Source: Massilia litorea | GTDB taxonomy: Bacteria; Pseudomonadota; Gammaproteobacteria; Burkholderiales; Burkholderiaceae_D | Reading direction: 5' to 3' | DNA length: 64,000 bases | Assembly: GCF_015101885.1 (NCBI RefSeq) | Contig: NZ_CP062941.1 | Location: forward strand, 3,968,001-4,032,000 | Part shown: positions 42,073 to 54,573 of the stretch, piece by piece | Layout of the letters: each line of letters opens with the position of its first letter | Position numbering within the stretch: position 1 is the stretch's first letter | Notes under the pieces: model-generated | Seen by the model: the letters and a program-made list of their open reading frames with translations, nothing else | What the model was told of the DNA's origin: nothing | Databases searched by the model: none | Position numbers and translations under genes: made by a program

Positions 42073-43692
42073 ATGCAAGAGAACAGCCAACTGTCGGTAC
42101 TGGTAATCGATCCCAACCCGGGCATGCGCAGCAACCTGCAGAACATGCTCAATGGCGCGGGCATCAACAAGATCGAATATGCCGTCAACTCGGGCACGGC
42201 GATTCGTCAGCTGACGCGGCGCGCCTACGACATCGTCCTCTGCGAATACGACCTGGGCAGCGGCGACGGCCAGGACGGCCAGCAGCTGCTCGAAGACCTG
42301 CGCCACCACCGCCTGATCAGCCCCTGGGCGATCTTCATCATGCTGACCTCGGAAGCCGTGTACGGCAAGGTGATCGGCGCGGCCGAGCTGGCGCCGACCG
42401 ATTATGTGCTCAAACCCTTTACCGCCGAGACGCTGGGGGCCCGCGTCGCCCGCGCCCTCGAGCGGCGCGCCGTCTTCCTGCCGACTTATCAACTTGTGGC
42501 GCAGGGCAATGTACGGGAAGCGATCCGCTCCGCCGCGGCCGCCGGGATCGCCCATCCGCGCCACGCCCTCGAGTTCGCCCGCCTGCGCGCCGACCTGCAC
42601 GTGAGCATCAAAGAACACGGCGAGGCCGAGGAGATCTACCGCAAGGTGCTCGACTACAAGCCGCTCGGCTGGGCCGGTCTCGGCCTGGCCCGGGCGCAGT
42701 TCGCGCAGGGCCGGGTCGAGGATGCGCGCGAAACGCTGCAGGTGCTGGTGGCCGCCAATCCGCGGCTGATGGCCGGCTACGACCTGCTGGCACGCTGCCA
42801 CGAAGCGCTCGGGAACCAGGCCCAGGCGCAAAAGATCCTGGAGGAAGCGGTGGCGATCTCGCCGCACATGGTACGCCGCCTGCGCAAGCTCGGCGAAGTG
42901 GCGCTCGAGGCCGGGGACACGGCGGCTGCGGAAAAATCCTTCAAGCAGGTGGTGAGCAAGGCGCGCTATTCCGAGTTTCGCGATCCCGAAGACCATGTGC
43001 GGCTGGTCAAGGCTCTGGTGAAACGCGGCGACCTGGCGGGCGCGAGCGGCGTGGTGCGTGACCTCGAGCGCTCGATGAAGGCAAGTCCCGAGCTCGACGC
43101 CTGCGTCGCCGTGTCGAACGCGGCCCTGCACGACGCGGCCGGCAACCGGACGGCAGCCGTGGCCGATCTGCAAGGCGCGGTGTCGGCGGTACGCGCCGGC
43201 AGCGGCCTGTCCACCAGCCTGAAGCTGGGCCTGGTGCGGGCCTGCCTCGACCATCGCCTGGACCAGGGTGCGCAGGACGTCATGATGGCCGTGGTGAACG
43301 ACGCCGACAGCGGCATCACCAGCGAGCATGCGCTGACCCTGTTCGCGCAAGCCGGCCGGCGCGACCTGGCCGATGGCGTCCAGCAGCAGCTCAAGGCCCA
43401 GGCCCAGATCCTGCTCGGCGTCGCCGACGAGAAGCGCAACATGGGTGACGTGCGCGGCGCCGTCCAGACCCTGCTCGAAGCCCTGCACATGGCGCCGTCG
43501 AACCTGCAGGTCACGATTGCCGTGGCCGGCGGCGTGCTCAGGCAAATCAACGAGCTCGGATGGGATCATCCGCTGGGCGAGCTGTGTTACGCCCAGCTCG
43601 AAAAGATCCGGGCCATCGACGCCCAGCATCCGAGACTGGGCCCGCTCGAGACCGAGTACCAGGCAATGCGCCGCAAGTACGGTATCTCGTAG
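42073..43692 (+). CDS. Response regulator receiver fused to TPR repeats
   Basis: A 539-residue protein with a receiver domain (about 5-125; VLVIDPNPGMRSNLQNML, acceptor Asp in IVLCEYDLGSG, conserved Thr/Ser in IMLTSE and Lys in DYVLKPF) and a C-terminal array of TPR helices from about 150 to the end (e.g. EEIYRKVLDYKPLGWAGLGLARAQFAQGRVEDARETL). There is no DNA-binding or enzyme output, so it probably works by binding partners. Start 42073 (MQENSQLS) has AAAGAGA before it; the ATG at 42061 is possible. The gene ends in TCGTAGGG, like a decayed start of the dispersed repeat. Confidence 0.9.
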   Translation: MQENSQLSVLVIDPNPGMRSNLQNMLNGAGINKIEYAVNSGTAIRQLTRRAYDIVLCEYDLGSGDGQDGQQLLEDLRHHRLISPWAIFIMLTSEAVYGKVIGAAELAPTDYVLKPFTAETLGARVARALERRAVFLPTYQLVAQGNVREAIRSAAAAGIAHPRHALEFARLRADLHVSIKEHGEAEEIYRKVLDYKPLGWAGLGLARAQFAQGRVEDARETLQVLVAANPRLMAGYDLLARCHEALGNQAQAQKILEEAVAISPHMVRRLRKLGEVALEAGDTAAAEKSFKQVVSKARYSEFRDPEDHVRLVKALVKRGDLAGASGVVRDLERSMKASPELDACVAVSNAALHDAAGNRTAAVADLQGAVSAVRAGSGLSTSLKLGLVRACLDHRLDQGAQDVMMAVVNDADSGITSEHALTLFAQAGRRDLADGVQQQLKAQAQILLGVADEKRNMGDVRGAVQTLLEALHMAPSNLQVTIAVAGGVLRQINELGWDHPLGELCYAQLEKIRAIDAQHPRLGPLETEYQAMRRKYGIS

Positions 43693-43704
43693 GGACACTG
43701 GGGC

Positions 43705-47304
<3,600 letters not shown>

Positions 47305-47400
47305 TCCTTACTCCATGCGCTGTCAGGTATGCTCCTATTGTATTCGCCCCTCGCGCCAAAATTGGCGAAAATGCACTGTTGGTACCACTTTGGAGTCCGG

Positions 47401-48909
47401 ATGGACAATCGTCTTTACAGCGTGGCGCAGATTCGCGCCACGGAAGCCGCCGCGGCGGAAAGCCTTGAACCGGGCGCATTGATGCGCCGCGCCGGGCGTG
47501 CCGGCGCGGATGCCGCCCTCGAGCTGCTCGGCGGCGCACGGGAACGGCCGGTGCTGGTGCTGGCCGGCCCCGGCAACAATGGCGGCGACGCCCTCGAGCT
47601 GGCGGCCAACCTGGGCGAAGCCGGGGTCGACGTCGTCGTGCTGCACCTGGCCGGCAGCGGCAAGGTGTCCACGGAGGCGGCCCAGGCCCTGGCGCGCGCC
47701 CGCGCCAGCCGCGCCAACTTCGCCGACGTCGCACCCGACGTGCGCGACTGGGCACTGGTGGTCGACGGCCTGTTCGGCATCGGCCTGCAACGACCGCTCG
47801 AGGGCCGCTACCGCGACCTGGTGAGCGCCATCGACGGCGTGCGCTGCCCGGTGCTGGCGCTCGACGTGCCGAGCGGCCTGGACGCGGACAGCGGCGCGGT
47901 TGTCGGTCCGAACGGCGTCGCCGTCCACGCCACCCATACGATCACCTTCATCGGCGACAAGCCGGGCCTGCACACGGCCGAGGGCCGCGACCATGCGGGA
48001 CAGGTGCAGGTGGCCGGCCTCGAGCTCGATGAAGCCCTGTTCGAGCCGGCGCAAGCCTGCATCGGCTCGCCCGCGCTGTTCGCAGCCAGCCTCGCGCCGC
48101 GGCGCCAGAATTCGCACAAGGGACAGTTCGGCGACCTGGCCGTGGTCGGCGGCGCCCGCGGGATGACCGGGGCCGCGGTGCTGGCCGCGCGCGGCGCGCT
48201 GTACGCCGGCGCCGGACGCGTGTTCGCGGTGACGATCGACCCGGCGCCGGCCTTCGACCCGGTGCATCCCGAACTGATGTTCCGCCTTGCCCACGACTTC
48301 GACTTCGCCGGCCGCGTGCTGGTGCTCGGCCCCGGCATGGGCGACGCGATGGAGGCGATGCGCGCGCTCGGCCACGGCATCGACAGCGCGGCGCCCATCG
48401 TGCTCGACGCCGACGCCCTCAACCTGGTCGCGGCCAGCACCGAACTGCAGGCGCGCCTGACACGGCGCCAGTCGGCTACCCTGGTCACGCCGCATCCGCT
48501 GGAAGCGGCGCGCCTGCTGGGCAGCTCGGCGGCCGAGGTGCAGGCAGACCGGCTGGGGGCGGCGCGCAGGCTGGCCAAGCGCCTGCAGGCGGTCGTGGTG
48601 CTCAAGGGGGCCGGCAGCGTGATCGCGCGGCCGGATGGCGAGATCGTGATCAACCCGACCGGTAATCCGGGCCTGGCGACGGGCGGCAGCGGCGACGTGC
48701 TGGCGGGCGTATGCGGCGCACTGCTGGCGCAGGGCTGGCCGGCCTGGGAGGCGGCGATCGGGGCCGTGTGGATGCACGGGGCGGCGGCGGACCGGCTGGT
48801 CGATGAAGGTATCGGGCCGGTCGGAATGACGGCCGGGGAATTGCCGGCGGCGGTGCGGGCGGTGTTGAATGGCTTGATCCGGGAGCGCGGCCAGACACGC
48901 GCCCGTTGA
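47401..48909 (+). CDS. nnr: Bifunctional NAD(P)H-hydrate repair enzyme
   Basis: A 502-residue fusion of NAD(P)HX epimerase (N-terminal YjeF_N, about 1-215; LVLAGPGNNGGDALELAANL) and ADP-dependent NAD(P)HX dehydratase (C-terminal YjeF_C, about 225-500; VLGPGMGDAM, VVLKGAGSVIA, NPTGNPGLATGGSGDVLAG). It repairs hydrated NADH/NADPH. The frame is open for 2.8 kb upstream, but that is the antisense of the oxoprolinase gene; the ATG at 47401 has GGAGTC before it. The stop TGA lies in GTTGACGCGTGGG, one end of the dispersed repeat at 48905-49071. Confidence 0.96.
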   Translation: MDNRLYSVAQIRATEAAAAESLEPGALMRRAGRAGADAALELLGGARERPVLVLAGPGNNGGDALELAANLGEAGVDVVVLHLAGSGKVSTEAAQALARARASRANFADVAPDVRDWALVVDGLFGIGLQRPLEGRYRDLVSAIDGVRCPVLALDVPSGLDADSGAVVGPNGVAVHATHTITFIGDKPGLHTAEGRDHAGQVQVAGLELDEALFEPAQACIGSPALFAASLAPRRQNSHKGQFGDLAVVGGARGMTGAAVLAARGALYAGAGRVFAVTIDPAPAFDPVHPELMFRLAHDFDFAGRVLVLGPGMGDAMEAMRALGHGIDSAAPIVLDADALNLVAASTELQARLTRRQSATLVTPHPLEAARLLGSSAAEVQADRLGAARRLAKRLQAVVVLKGAGSVIARPDGEIVINPTGNPGLATGGSGDVLAGVCGALLAQGWPAWEAAIGAVWMHGAAADRLVDEGIGPVGMTAGELPAAVRAVLNGLIRERGQTRAR

Positions 48910-49071
48910 CGCGTGGGGCGAGCGGGGAATTCGGACAGCATGCTGTCCGCCCGCGGAGCGCCCTGCCCGTGAGGCAGGGCACGAGTGCCCACCCTACGTT
49001 ACGCAGCGGCCGAGGGGTGCAATCGAGACGGCGGTGCACCGTAGGGTGGGCACCTCTGCCCACGCGTCAAC
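48905..49071. repeat. Dispersed palindromic repeat, expanded copy
   Basis: Outer ends GTTGACGCGTGGG (48905-48917) and CCCACGCGTCAAC (49059-49071) are perfect inverted repeats. Inner units read GTGCCCACCCTACG (48985-48998) and GTAGGGTGGGCACCTCTGCCCAC (from 49041). The left end supplies the nnr stop codon. The centre is about 40 bases of unrelated sequence. Confidence 0.8.
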
Positions 49072-49110
49072 GCACGGATGCAAGTCGAAACGTGCTTCGA
49101 TGCCTACTGA

Positions 49111-49827
49111 CTAAACCAGCTTCCCCGCCGCAATCGTAATCGTCCGCCCACACCGTGCCGCCATCGCGGAATCGTGCGTGACGAGCACCAGGGTCGACCC
49201 GCGTTCGCGATTGAGTTCGAACATCAGCTGGATGATGGCCTCCCCGGTCGCCGCATCCAGGCTGCCGGTGGGCTCGTCCGCGAACAGCAGCGGCGGCTCG
49301 GTCACGAAGGCGCGCGCCAGGGCCACGCGCTGCTGCTCGCCGCCGGACAGGTATTTCGGATAATGGCGCAGCCGGCTGGACAGGCCGACGCGGCCCAGCA
49401 TCGCTTCCGCTTTTGCCCGCGCCTGGCCGTCGCCGCGCAATTCGAGCGGCAGCATCACGTTTTCGAGCGCGTTCAAATGCGCCAGCAGCTGGAAGGACTG
49501 GAACACGAAACCGAGCCTGGCCTTGCGAAACGCGGCGCGTCCATCCTCGTCGAGCGCGAAGATATCGGTGCCGCCCAGCAGCACGCGGCCGCCGCTCGGG
49601 GTGTCGAGACCGGCCAGCAGCCCGAGCAGGGTCGACTTGCCGGAACCCGAGGCGCCGACGATCGCGAGCGTCTCGGCCGGTTGCACGGTAAAATCGATGC
49701 TGTGCAGGATGGTGAGTTCGCCGCTGGCGTCCGCCACCCGCTTGGACAGGCCTTCCACCTGGATTGCAGCCGCCCCGTCTGTCGCGGCGGAGTCCGTATA
49801 TTTGAAAGCCTCGGGATGATCGCGCAT
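49111..49827 (-). CDS. ABC transporter ATP-binding protein (YbbA/LolD-like)
   Basis: A 238-residue ATPase of the MacB/LolD/YbbA group with Walker A GASGSGKST, Q-loop FVFQSFQLL, signature LSGGEQQRVALARA, Walker B LLFADEPTG and H-loop THDS. In E. coli ybbA is divergent from tesA and followed by the permease gene ybbP. Here tesA is divergent in the same way but no permease follows; a repeat and then nnr lie there, so the permease is elsewhere or lost. The start at 49827 has GAGAG upstream. The start codon overlaps that of tesA in a CATG. Confidence 0.92.
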   Translation of the reverse strand: MRDHPEAFKYTDSAATDGAAAIQVEGLSKRVADASGELTILHSIDFTVQPAETLAIVGASGSGKSTLLGLLAGLDTPSGGRVLLGGTDIFALDEDGRAAFRKARLGFVFQSFQLLAHLNALENVMLPLELRGDGQARAKAEAMLGRVGLSSRLRHYPKYLSGGEQQRVALARAFVTEPPLLFADEPTGSLDAATGEAIIQLMFELNRERGSTLVLVTHDSAMAARCGRTITIAAGKLV

Positions 49828-50449
49828 GCTCTCTTTTCTCAATAAATTCACTGTCGCGGCAGCCCTCGTGGCTGCTTCGGCGAGCGCTTATTCTGCACCA
49901 AAAACCGTACTCGTGGTGGGCGACAGCCTGTCGGCCGAATATGGCCTCACACGCGGCGCCGGCTGGGTCGCCCTGCTCGAACAGAAGCTGAAAAGCGAAA
50001 AGATCGACGCCAACATCGTGAACGCCAGCATCAGCGGCGAGACCACCAGCGGCGGGCGAGCGCGGCTGCCCGCCCTGCTCAATGCGCACAAGCCCCAGAT
50101 CGTCGTCATCGAACTCGGCGCCAACGATGGCCTGCGCGGATTGCCGGTCGACGCCGCCTCGACCAACCTGCGCGAAATGATCACGATGGCGCAGAAGCAT
50201 CGCGCCAAGGTCATGTTGATCGGCATGCGCATGCCGCCGAACTATGGCCGTGCGTACACGGAGCGCTTCTTCGGCATGTTCAGCACGCTCTCGAAGGAAT
50301 ACAAGGCGCCGCTGGTGCCCTTCATGCTGGAAGGCGTGGCCGACAAGCCGGCGCTGTTCCAGGCCGACCGCCTGCACCCGAGCGCGCAGGCACATCCAAT
50401 TATCCTGAATAACATCTGGCCGACTTTCTCGACACTGATCACCAAATAA
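49826..50449 (+). CDS. tesA: Arylesterase/lysophospholipase TesA-like, SGNH hydrolase
   Basis: A 207-residue periplasmic GDSL/SGNH esterase. Signal peptide about 1-24 (KFTVAAALVAASASAYSA). Nucleophile Ser34 lies in VVGDSLSAEYG; block II Gly in ISGETTSGG, block III Asn in GANDGL and the block V Asp-His in DRLHPSAQAH complete the site. It hydrolyses thioesters and aryl or lysophospholipid esters. Its ATG shares bases with the ATG of the divergent ABC gene. mnmH starts on the last base of its stop codon (TAATG). Confidence 0.95.
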   Translation: MLSFLNKFTVAAALVAASASAYSAPKTVLVVGDSLSAEYGLTRGAGWVALLEQKLKSEKIDANIVNASISGETTSGGRARLPALLNAHKPQIVVIELGANDGLRGLPVDAASTNLREMITMAQKHRAKVMLIGMRMPPNYGRAYTERFFGMFSTLSKEYKAPLVPFMLEGVADKPALFQADRLHPSAQAHPIILNNIWPTFSTLITK

Positions 50450-51504
50450 TGAAATATCCCGCCGTACTGAGCTTTGCCGACATCCTTCCCGAACTCGACC
50501 GCTTCGACACCATCATCGACGCCCGCAGCGAGGGCGAGTTCGCGCTCGACCACTTGCCCGGCGCCATCAACTGCCCGGTCCTGAACGACGAGGAGCGGGT
50601 GCGGGTCGGCACGCTCTACAAGCAGGTCGGCGCCTTCGAGGCCAAGAAGGTCGGCGCGGCCCTGGTCGCGCGCAACATCGCGCGCCATCTGGACGAGCGC
50701 TTCGGCGACAAGCCGAAGGACTGGAAGCCCCTCGTCTACTGCTGGCGCGGCGGCAACCGCAGCGGCTCGCTGGCCCACATCCTGGCCAAGATCGGCTGGC
50801 CGGCGATCCAGCTCGACGGCGGCTACAAGGCCTACCGCGCCGCCGTGAGCGCCGCCCTGGCCGCGCCGCCGGACCTGGAATGGCGGGTCATCTGCGGCAC
50901 CACCGGCAGCGGCAAGAGCCGCCTGCTGGAGACCCTGGACGGGATCGGCGCCCAGGTGCTCGACCTCGAGCGGCTGGCGGCCCACCGCGGCTCGGTGCTC
51001 GGCCACCTGCCCGACGAGCCGCAGCCGACCCAGAAGATGTTCGAGACCCGGATCTGGAACAAGCTGCGTCATTTCGACCCGAGCCGTCCCGTGTTCGTCG
51101 AATCCGAGAGCAAGAAGGTCGGCAACCTGCGCGTGCCGGACGCCGTCATGGAGCGCATGCGCGCGGCGCCCTGCGTGGCCCTGACGCTGTCGCGCCCGAA
51201 CCGGGTGCGCCTGCTGATGGAAGACTACGAACACTTCGCGCGCGACCCGCAAGCCCTGAACGGCCAGCTCGACCACCTGGTCCAGCTGCACGGCCGCGCC
51301 CGGATCGACGAATGGCACGCCCTGGCCAACAGCGGCGCGATGCCGGAGCTGGTCGACCAGCTGCTGGTCGAACACTACGACCCGGCCTACCTGCGTTCGA
51401 TCGACCGCAATTTCGTCCAGTACGGGCAGGCGCGGGTGCTGGAGTTGAGTGATATCGGGCCGCAGGACTTCATGAAGGCGGCGCAGTCGCTGCACGCGGC
51501 CTGA
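50449..51504 (+). CDS. mnmH: tRNA 2-selenouridine/geranyl-2-thiouridine synthase MnmH
   Basis: A 351-residue enzyme that converts 2-thiouridine at the wobble position of tRNA Lys/Glu/Gln to 2-selenouridine through a geranylated intermediate. The N-terminal rhodanese domain has Cys98 in VYCWRGGNRSGS, and the C-terminal P-loop domain has GTTGSGKS (150-157). It overlaps the tesA stop by one base. No selD is in the window, so selenium donor supply cannot be confirmed. Confidence 0.96.
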   Translation: MKYPAVLSFADILPELDRFDTIIDARSEGEFALDHLPGAINCPVLNDEERVRVGTLYKQVGAFEAKKVGAALVARNIARHLDERFGDKPKDWKPLVYCWRGGNRSGSLAHILAKIGWPAIQLDGGYKAYRAAVSAALAAPPDLEWRVICGTTGSGKSRLLETLDGIGAQVLDLERLAAHRGSVLGHLPDEPQPTQKMFETRIWNKLRHFDPSRPVFVESESKKVGNLRVPDAVMERMRAAPCVALTLSRPNRVRLLMEDYEHFARDPQALNGQLDHLVQLHGRARIDEWHALANSGAMPELVDQLLVEHYDPAYLRSIDRNFVQYGQARVLELSDIGPQDFMKAAQSLHAA

Positions 51505-51513
51505 CCGACGCCG

Positions 51514-51550
51514 CGTAGGGTGGGCGCTCCGTACCCACCTGCGGCGAGAC
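51514..51550. repeat. Dispersed palindromic repeat, single diverged copy
   Basis: GTAGGGTGGGCGCTCCGTACCCACCTGCGGCGAGAC; the usual CCCACGCG end is changed to CCCACCTGCG. Located between mnmH and its terminator. Confidence 0.65.
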
Positions 51551-51552
51551 GT

Positions 51553-51587
51553 AAAAAAACCCGGACACGCGAGCGTCCGGGTTTTTT
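51553..51587. terminator. Bidirectional intrinsic terminator
   Basis: AAAAAACCCGGAC and GTCCGGGTTTTTT flank the loop ACGCGAGC. It serves both mnmH (plus) and ppiD (minus). Confidence 0.92.
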
Positions 51588-51616
51588 GTATGTGACTCAG
51601 GCCCGCAGGCCTGCGC

Positions 51617-53533
51617 TTACTGCGCCTTGGCCGCCTCTTCGCCTTTGGCGACATTGATCTTCACCTTGGACTTCGCCTTGATCGCTTCCACGAAGTTGTA
51701 CAGTTCCGCCTGGCCGACCAGGCCGCCGATCTGCTGTGCTTCCTGGGCGCGGCGGGCGGCGTCCGGCTGGGCCGGCTGCGAGACCTTGCCGATTCGGTAG
51801 ACGCCATAGCCCTGGCCCGGCAGCTCGACACCGACATAGGCCGGCAACTTGGTCACGTCGGCCTTGAACACGGCCAGCGCACCGGCGGTGTTGATCGCCG
51901 GCTGCCTGGTGCGCGACAGGACCTTCGCTTCGCCGAAACCGGTGGCGTCGCCGGACGCCTTGGCGGCGGCCAGTTTCGCTTCGCCGGCCTGGCGTGCCAG
52001 GCGCAGCGCTTCTTCCTGGGTCACGCGCTGGCGGATCTGCGGCTCGACCTGCGCCATCGGCAGTTTCGAAGCCGGGTGGAACTCGACCACGCGGCCGGCG
52101 ATCAGGACCGCAGGCGCGACTTCGACGGCTTCCGTGTTGCGCTTGTTCTTGATGGCGTCCGTCGAGAACAGGGCCGTCAGGAATTTCTCGTTGTTGAACG
52201 GCGCGGCGCCCAGTTGCGGATTCGGCTTGCGGTTCAGGTTCTCGGCGGTCTGGATCTTCAGGCCCAGCTTGTCGGCCGTCGGCTTCAGGCTGTCGGACTG
52301 CTCGTAGACGCTGTTGTTGAATTGCTCGGCCAGCTCCGAATACTTCTTCGACAGCTTCGACTTCTTCACTTCGGCAGCAATCTCGTCCTTCGCATCGGCG
52401 AGCGACTTCTGCGTCTGCGGCTTGATCGAGGTGAGCTTGATGATGTGGTAGCCGAATTCCGACGGCACGATGCCGCTGATCTCGCCTTCCTTCAGGCCGT
52501 AGATCGCGTCTTCCATCGACTTGCCGAAGGTGCCGCGTTCGATCGGGCCCAGGTCGCCGCCGCGGCTTGCCGACTCGGCATCCTGCGACTGGCTCTTCGC
52601 GATCGCCGCGAAGTCGGCCGGGTTCTTGCGCACCTCGGCCAGCACGGCTTCGGCTTTCGCCTTGGCTGCGGCTTCCTCGGCCGGCTTGGCGCCCTGCGCC
52701 TTCGTGATCAGGATGTGGCTGGCGGTACGCTGTTCCGGCGTGGTGAAGCGCTTCTTGTTGGTTTCGTAGAACTGGGCGATTTCGGCGTCGCTGACAGTGA
52801 CCTGGCTTTCCACGGCACCGGCGTCGAGCACGATGTACTCGGCCTTCACGCTTTCCGGAATCTGGAACAGGCTGGCGTTCTTGTCGTAGAAGGCCTTGAC
52901 CATGTCGTCGGTGACCTTGACCTGCGCCAGGTACTGGGCCGCCGGGAAAATCAGTTCCTGGACTTCGCGTTCCTGGTCGTTGATGTCCGAGACGCGGCTC
53001 GCCACCGAACGCGGCACGAATGCGGTGGCCTGGACCGAGCCTGCCAGCTGCTGGATCGCCATGTCGCGGCGCATGCGCGCCTCGAAGACTGGCGCCGTCA
53101 TGCCCTGCGCGGCCAGCGCGGCGCGATAGGCGTCCATGTCAAAGCTGCCGTCCGGCTTCTTGAAGGCGCCCATCTCGGCAATGGCCTTGGCGATACTGGT
53201 GTCGCCGACGGTCAGGTTGCTGCGCGCGATTTCGGCGTTGACGGCACGTTCGGCAACCAGGTTTTCGAGCACTTCGCGCTTGGCTTCGGGCGTGTCGAAC
53301 AGTTTCTGGTCGAATTGTGGACCCATCTGCTGGCGCGCCTGGTCGATCTGCTTGCGCTGCGCATCGTCCCACTCCTGCTGGGTGATCTTGCGGCCATCGA
53401 CGGTCGCGACGCCCGCACCGCTGTCACCACGGTTCTGGTAGCTCTCCACGCCGACGAGCACGAACGAGGGAATGATCAGCAACAGCAGGACGAACTGCAA
53501 TATGCGCTTGTTATTACGTACAAAATCAAACAT
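51617..53533 (-). CDS. ppiD: Membrane-anchored periplasmic chaperone/isomerase PpiD
   Basis: A 638-residue inner-membrane foldase near the Sec translocon. One N-terminal membrane helix (about 12-34), a SurA_N-like chaperone part and a single parvulin domain at about 265-365 (TASHILITKAQG, GGDLGPIERGTFGKSMEDAIYGLKEGEISGIVPSEFGYHIIKL). It lies downstream of the tRNA-Asp pair and hupB, the usual lon-hupB-ppiD order. A terminator stands between the tRNAs and this gene. Its own ends are clear: GGTGGACC before the ATG. Confidence 0.95.
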   Translation of the reverse strand: MFDFVRNNKRILQFVLLLLIIPSFVLVGVESYQNRGDSGAGVATVDGRKITQQEWDDAQRKQIDQARQQMGPQFDQKLFDTPEAKREVLENLVAERAVNAEIARSNLTVGDTSIAKAIAEMGAFKKPDGSFDMDAYRAALAAQGMTAPVFEARMRRDMAIQQLAGSVQATAFVPRSVASRVSDINDQEREVQELIFPAAQYLAQVKVTDDMVKAFYDKNASLFQIPESVKAEYIVLDAGAVESQVTVSDAEIAQFYETNKKRFTTPEQRTASHILITKAQGAKPAEEAAAKAKAEAVLAEVRKNPADFAAIAKSQSQDAESASRGGDLGPIERGTFGKSMEDAIYGLKEGEISGIVPSEFGYHIIKLTSIKPQTQKSLADAKDEIAAEVKKSKLSKKYSELAEQFNNSVYEQSDSLKPTADKLGLKIQTAENLNRKPNPQLGAAPFNNEKFLTALFSTDAIKNKRNTEAVEVAPAVLIAGRVVEFHPASKLPMAQVEPQIRQRVTQEEALRLARQAGEAKLAAAKASGDATGFGEAKVLSRTRQPAINTAGALAVFKADVTKLPAYVGVELPGQGYGVYRIGKVSQPAQPDAARRAQEAQQIGGLVGQAELYNFVEAIKAKSKVKINVAKGEEAAKAQ

Positions 53534-53574
53534 GGTCCACCAATCGCTGTAGAAATGGCTTCAAAGCACAAGTT

Positions 53575-53601
53575 AAAAAAAAAGGCGAACTCGCGTTCGC
53601 C
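53575..53601 (-). terminator. Intrinsic terminator after the tRNA-Asp pair
   Basis: On the minus strand GGCGAAC-GCGA-GTTCGCC followed by nine T. It closes the hupB/tRNA transcript just ahead of ppiD. Confidence 0.9.
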
Positions 53602-53650
53602 TCTTCTCATTGAAACGCTCTTTCCGAGCATTTCGAATACTGCTGAAATC

Positions 53651-53727
53651 TGGCGGAGCGGACGGGGCTCGAACCCGCGACCCCCGGCGTGACAGGCCGG
53701 TATTCTAACCAACTGAACTACCGCTCC
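53651..53727 (-). tRNA. tRNA-Asp (GTC), copy 2
   Basis: A 77-nt cloverleaf on the minus strand: acceptor GGAGCGG / CCGCTCC, anticodon loop CTGTCAC with GTC, T-loop GGTTCGAGCCC, discriminator G and encoded CCA. Identical in sequence to the other copy, 17 bases away. Confidence 0.97.
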
Positions 53728-53744
53728 AAATTCGTTGTATGCCG

Positions 53745-53821
53745 TGGCGGAGCGGACGGGGCTCGAACCCGCGACCCCCGGCGTGACAGGCCGGTATTCT
53801 AACCAACTGAACTACCGCTCC
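53745..53821 (-). tRNA. tRNA-Asp (GTC), copy 1
   Basis: A 77-nt minus-strand tRNA identical to its neighbour, with anticodon GTC, discriminator G and encoded CCA. The tandem pair follows hupB. Confidence 0.97.
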
Positions 53822-53898
53822 ACGAACATACTGGGTACTGCATCACCCTCAAGAAAGAAAGCCGAGAGGCTCATGCCCTCTACTCCTCAAAGGATGTT

Positions 53899-53922
53899 TT
53901 CTTTGCGTGTCACCGCAAAGAA
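53899..53922 (-). other. Stable hairpin after hupB
   Basis: On the minus strand, nine-base arms TTCTTTGCG / CGCAAAGAA with a six-base loop, just beyond the hupB stop. There is no T tract, so it is more likely an RNA-stability or processing hairpin than a terminator. Confidence 0.5.
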
Positions 53923-53926
53923 GGCA

Positions 53927-54199
53927 TTAGTTTACAGCATCTTTTAACGCTTTACCAGCCTTAAATTTCGGAACCTTTGCAGCCTTAATCTTGATCGGTT
54001 CCTTGGTGCGCGGATCGCGGCCAGTACGGGCCGCGCGTTCGCCGACGGTGAAGGTGCCGAAGCCGACCAGGGTCACGCTGTCGTTCTTCTTCAGGGTGTT
54101 CGTCACCGCTTCGATCATCGCATCCAGGGCACGGGTGGCCGAGGCCTTGGTAATGTCCGCGGATTTCGCGATTTCTTCGATCAGTTCAGTCTTGTTCAC
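53927..54199 (-). CDS. hupB: DNA-binding protein HU-beta
   Basis: A 90-residue nucleoid protein starting [25 protein letters not shown], with the DNA-clamp arm [26 protein letters not shown]. The start codon is GTG at 54199, preceded by AGAGGAT. It lies between lon and the tRNA-Asp pair. A perfect 16-bp palindrome lies about 100 bases upstream. Confidence 0.97.
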   Translation of the reverse strand: MNKTELIEEIAKSADITKASATRALDAMIEAVTNTLKKNDSVTLVGFGTFTVGERAARTGRDPRTKEPIKIKAAKVPKFKAGKALKDAVN

Positions 54200-54296
54200 T
54201 CGTATCCTCTAGGTCGTTCTGACGCGGCGGCGCTGCGCCTTCCTGCAAAAAGTGCAAGCGCGTATTAAACAAGGGGGAATTGCTTCTGTCAAGCAA

Positions 54297-54312
54297 CATT
54301 CACCGGTGAATG
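54297..54312. promoter_or_regulatory. Perfect 16-bp palindrome upstream of hupB
   Basis: CATTCACC followed directly by GGTGAATG. It may be an operator or part of a longer hairpin with the flanking AAGC/CTT. Its role is unknown. Confidence 0.4.
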
Positions 54313-54400
54313 CTTGGGTGTGGCGAATTGTTGGCATTGGCATGGACGTGGGATGCTACCTTGGTGTCCGTGATAAACGGTTCGACCAGGCCGCGTTCGA

Positions 54401-54484
54401 TAACGCGTGGGCATGCCCACCCTACGGTACGCAACAGTCTCGGCAGACGCATGACGTAGGGTGGGCATGCCCACGCGTAACGTA
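54401..54484. repeat. Dispersed palindromic repeat, head-to-head pair
   Basis: Left unit TAACGCGTGGGCATGCCCAC then CCTACG (54401-54426); right unit GTAGGGTGGGCATGCCCACG then CGTAACG (from 54455). They are inverted relative to each other with about 28 bases between, in the spacer between hupB and lon. The internal GGGCATGCCC is itself a perfect palindrome. Confidence 0.85.
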
Positions 54485-54528
54485 ACCGATGCGGCGCCGC
54501 GCGGCGTTTTCATGGACGACGCGCGCGC

Positions 54529-54556
54529 AAAAAAGGCGCCCCGCGGGGCGCCTTTC
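54529..54556 (-). terminator. Intrinsic terminator of lon
   Basis: On the minus strand AAAGGCGCCCC-GC-GGGGCGCCTTTTTT, a strong stem with a T run. Confidence 0.9.
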
Positions 54557-54573
54557 ATTCGATCAAACCGCGA

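Noticed and set aside
43686..43704. Possible eighth copy of the dispersed repeat after the receiver-TPR gene
   Set aside because: Only CGTAGGG matches; no inverted partner is found nearby.
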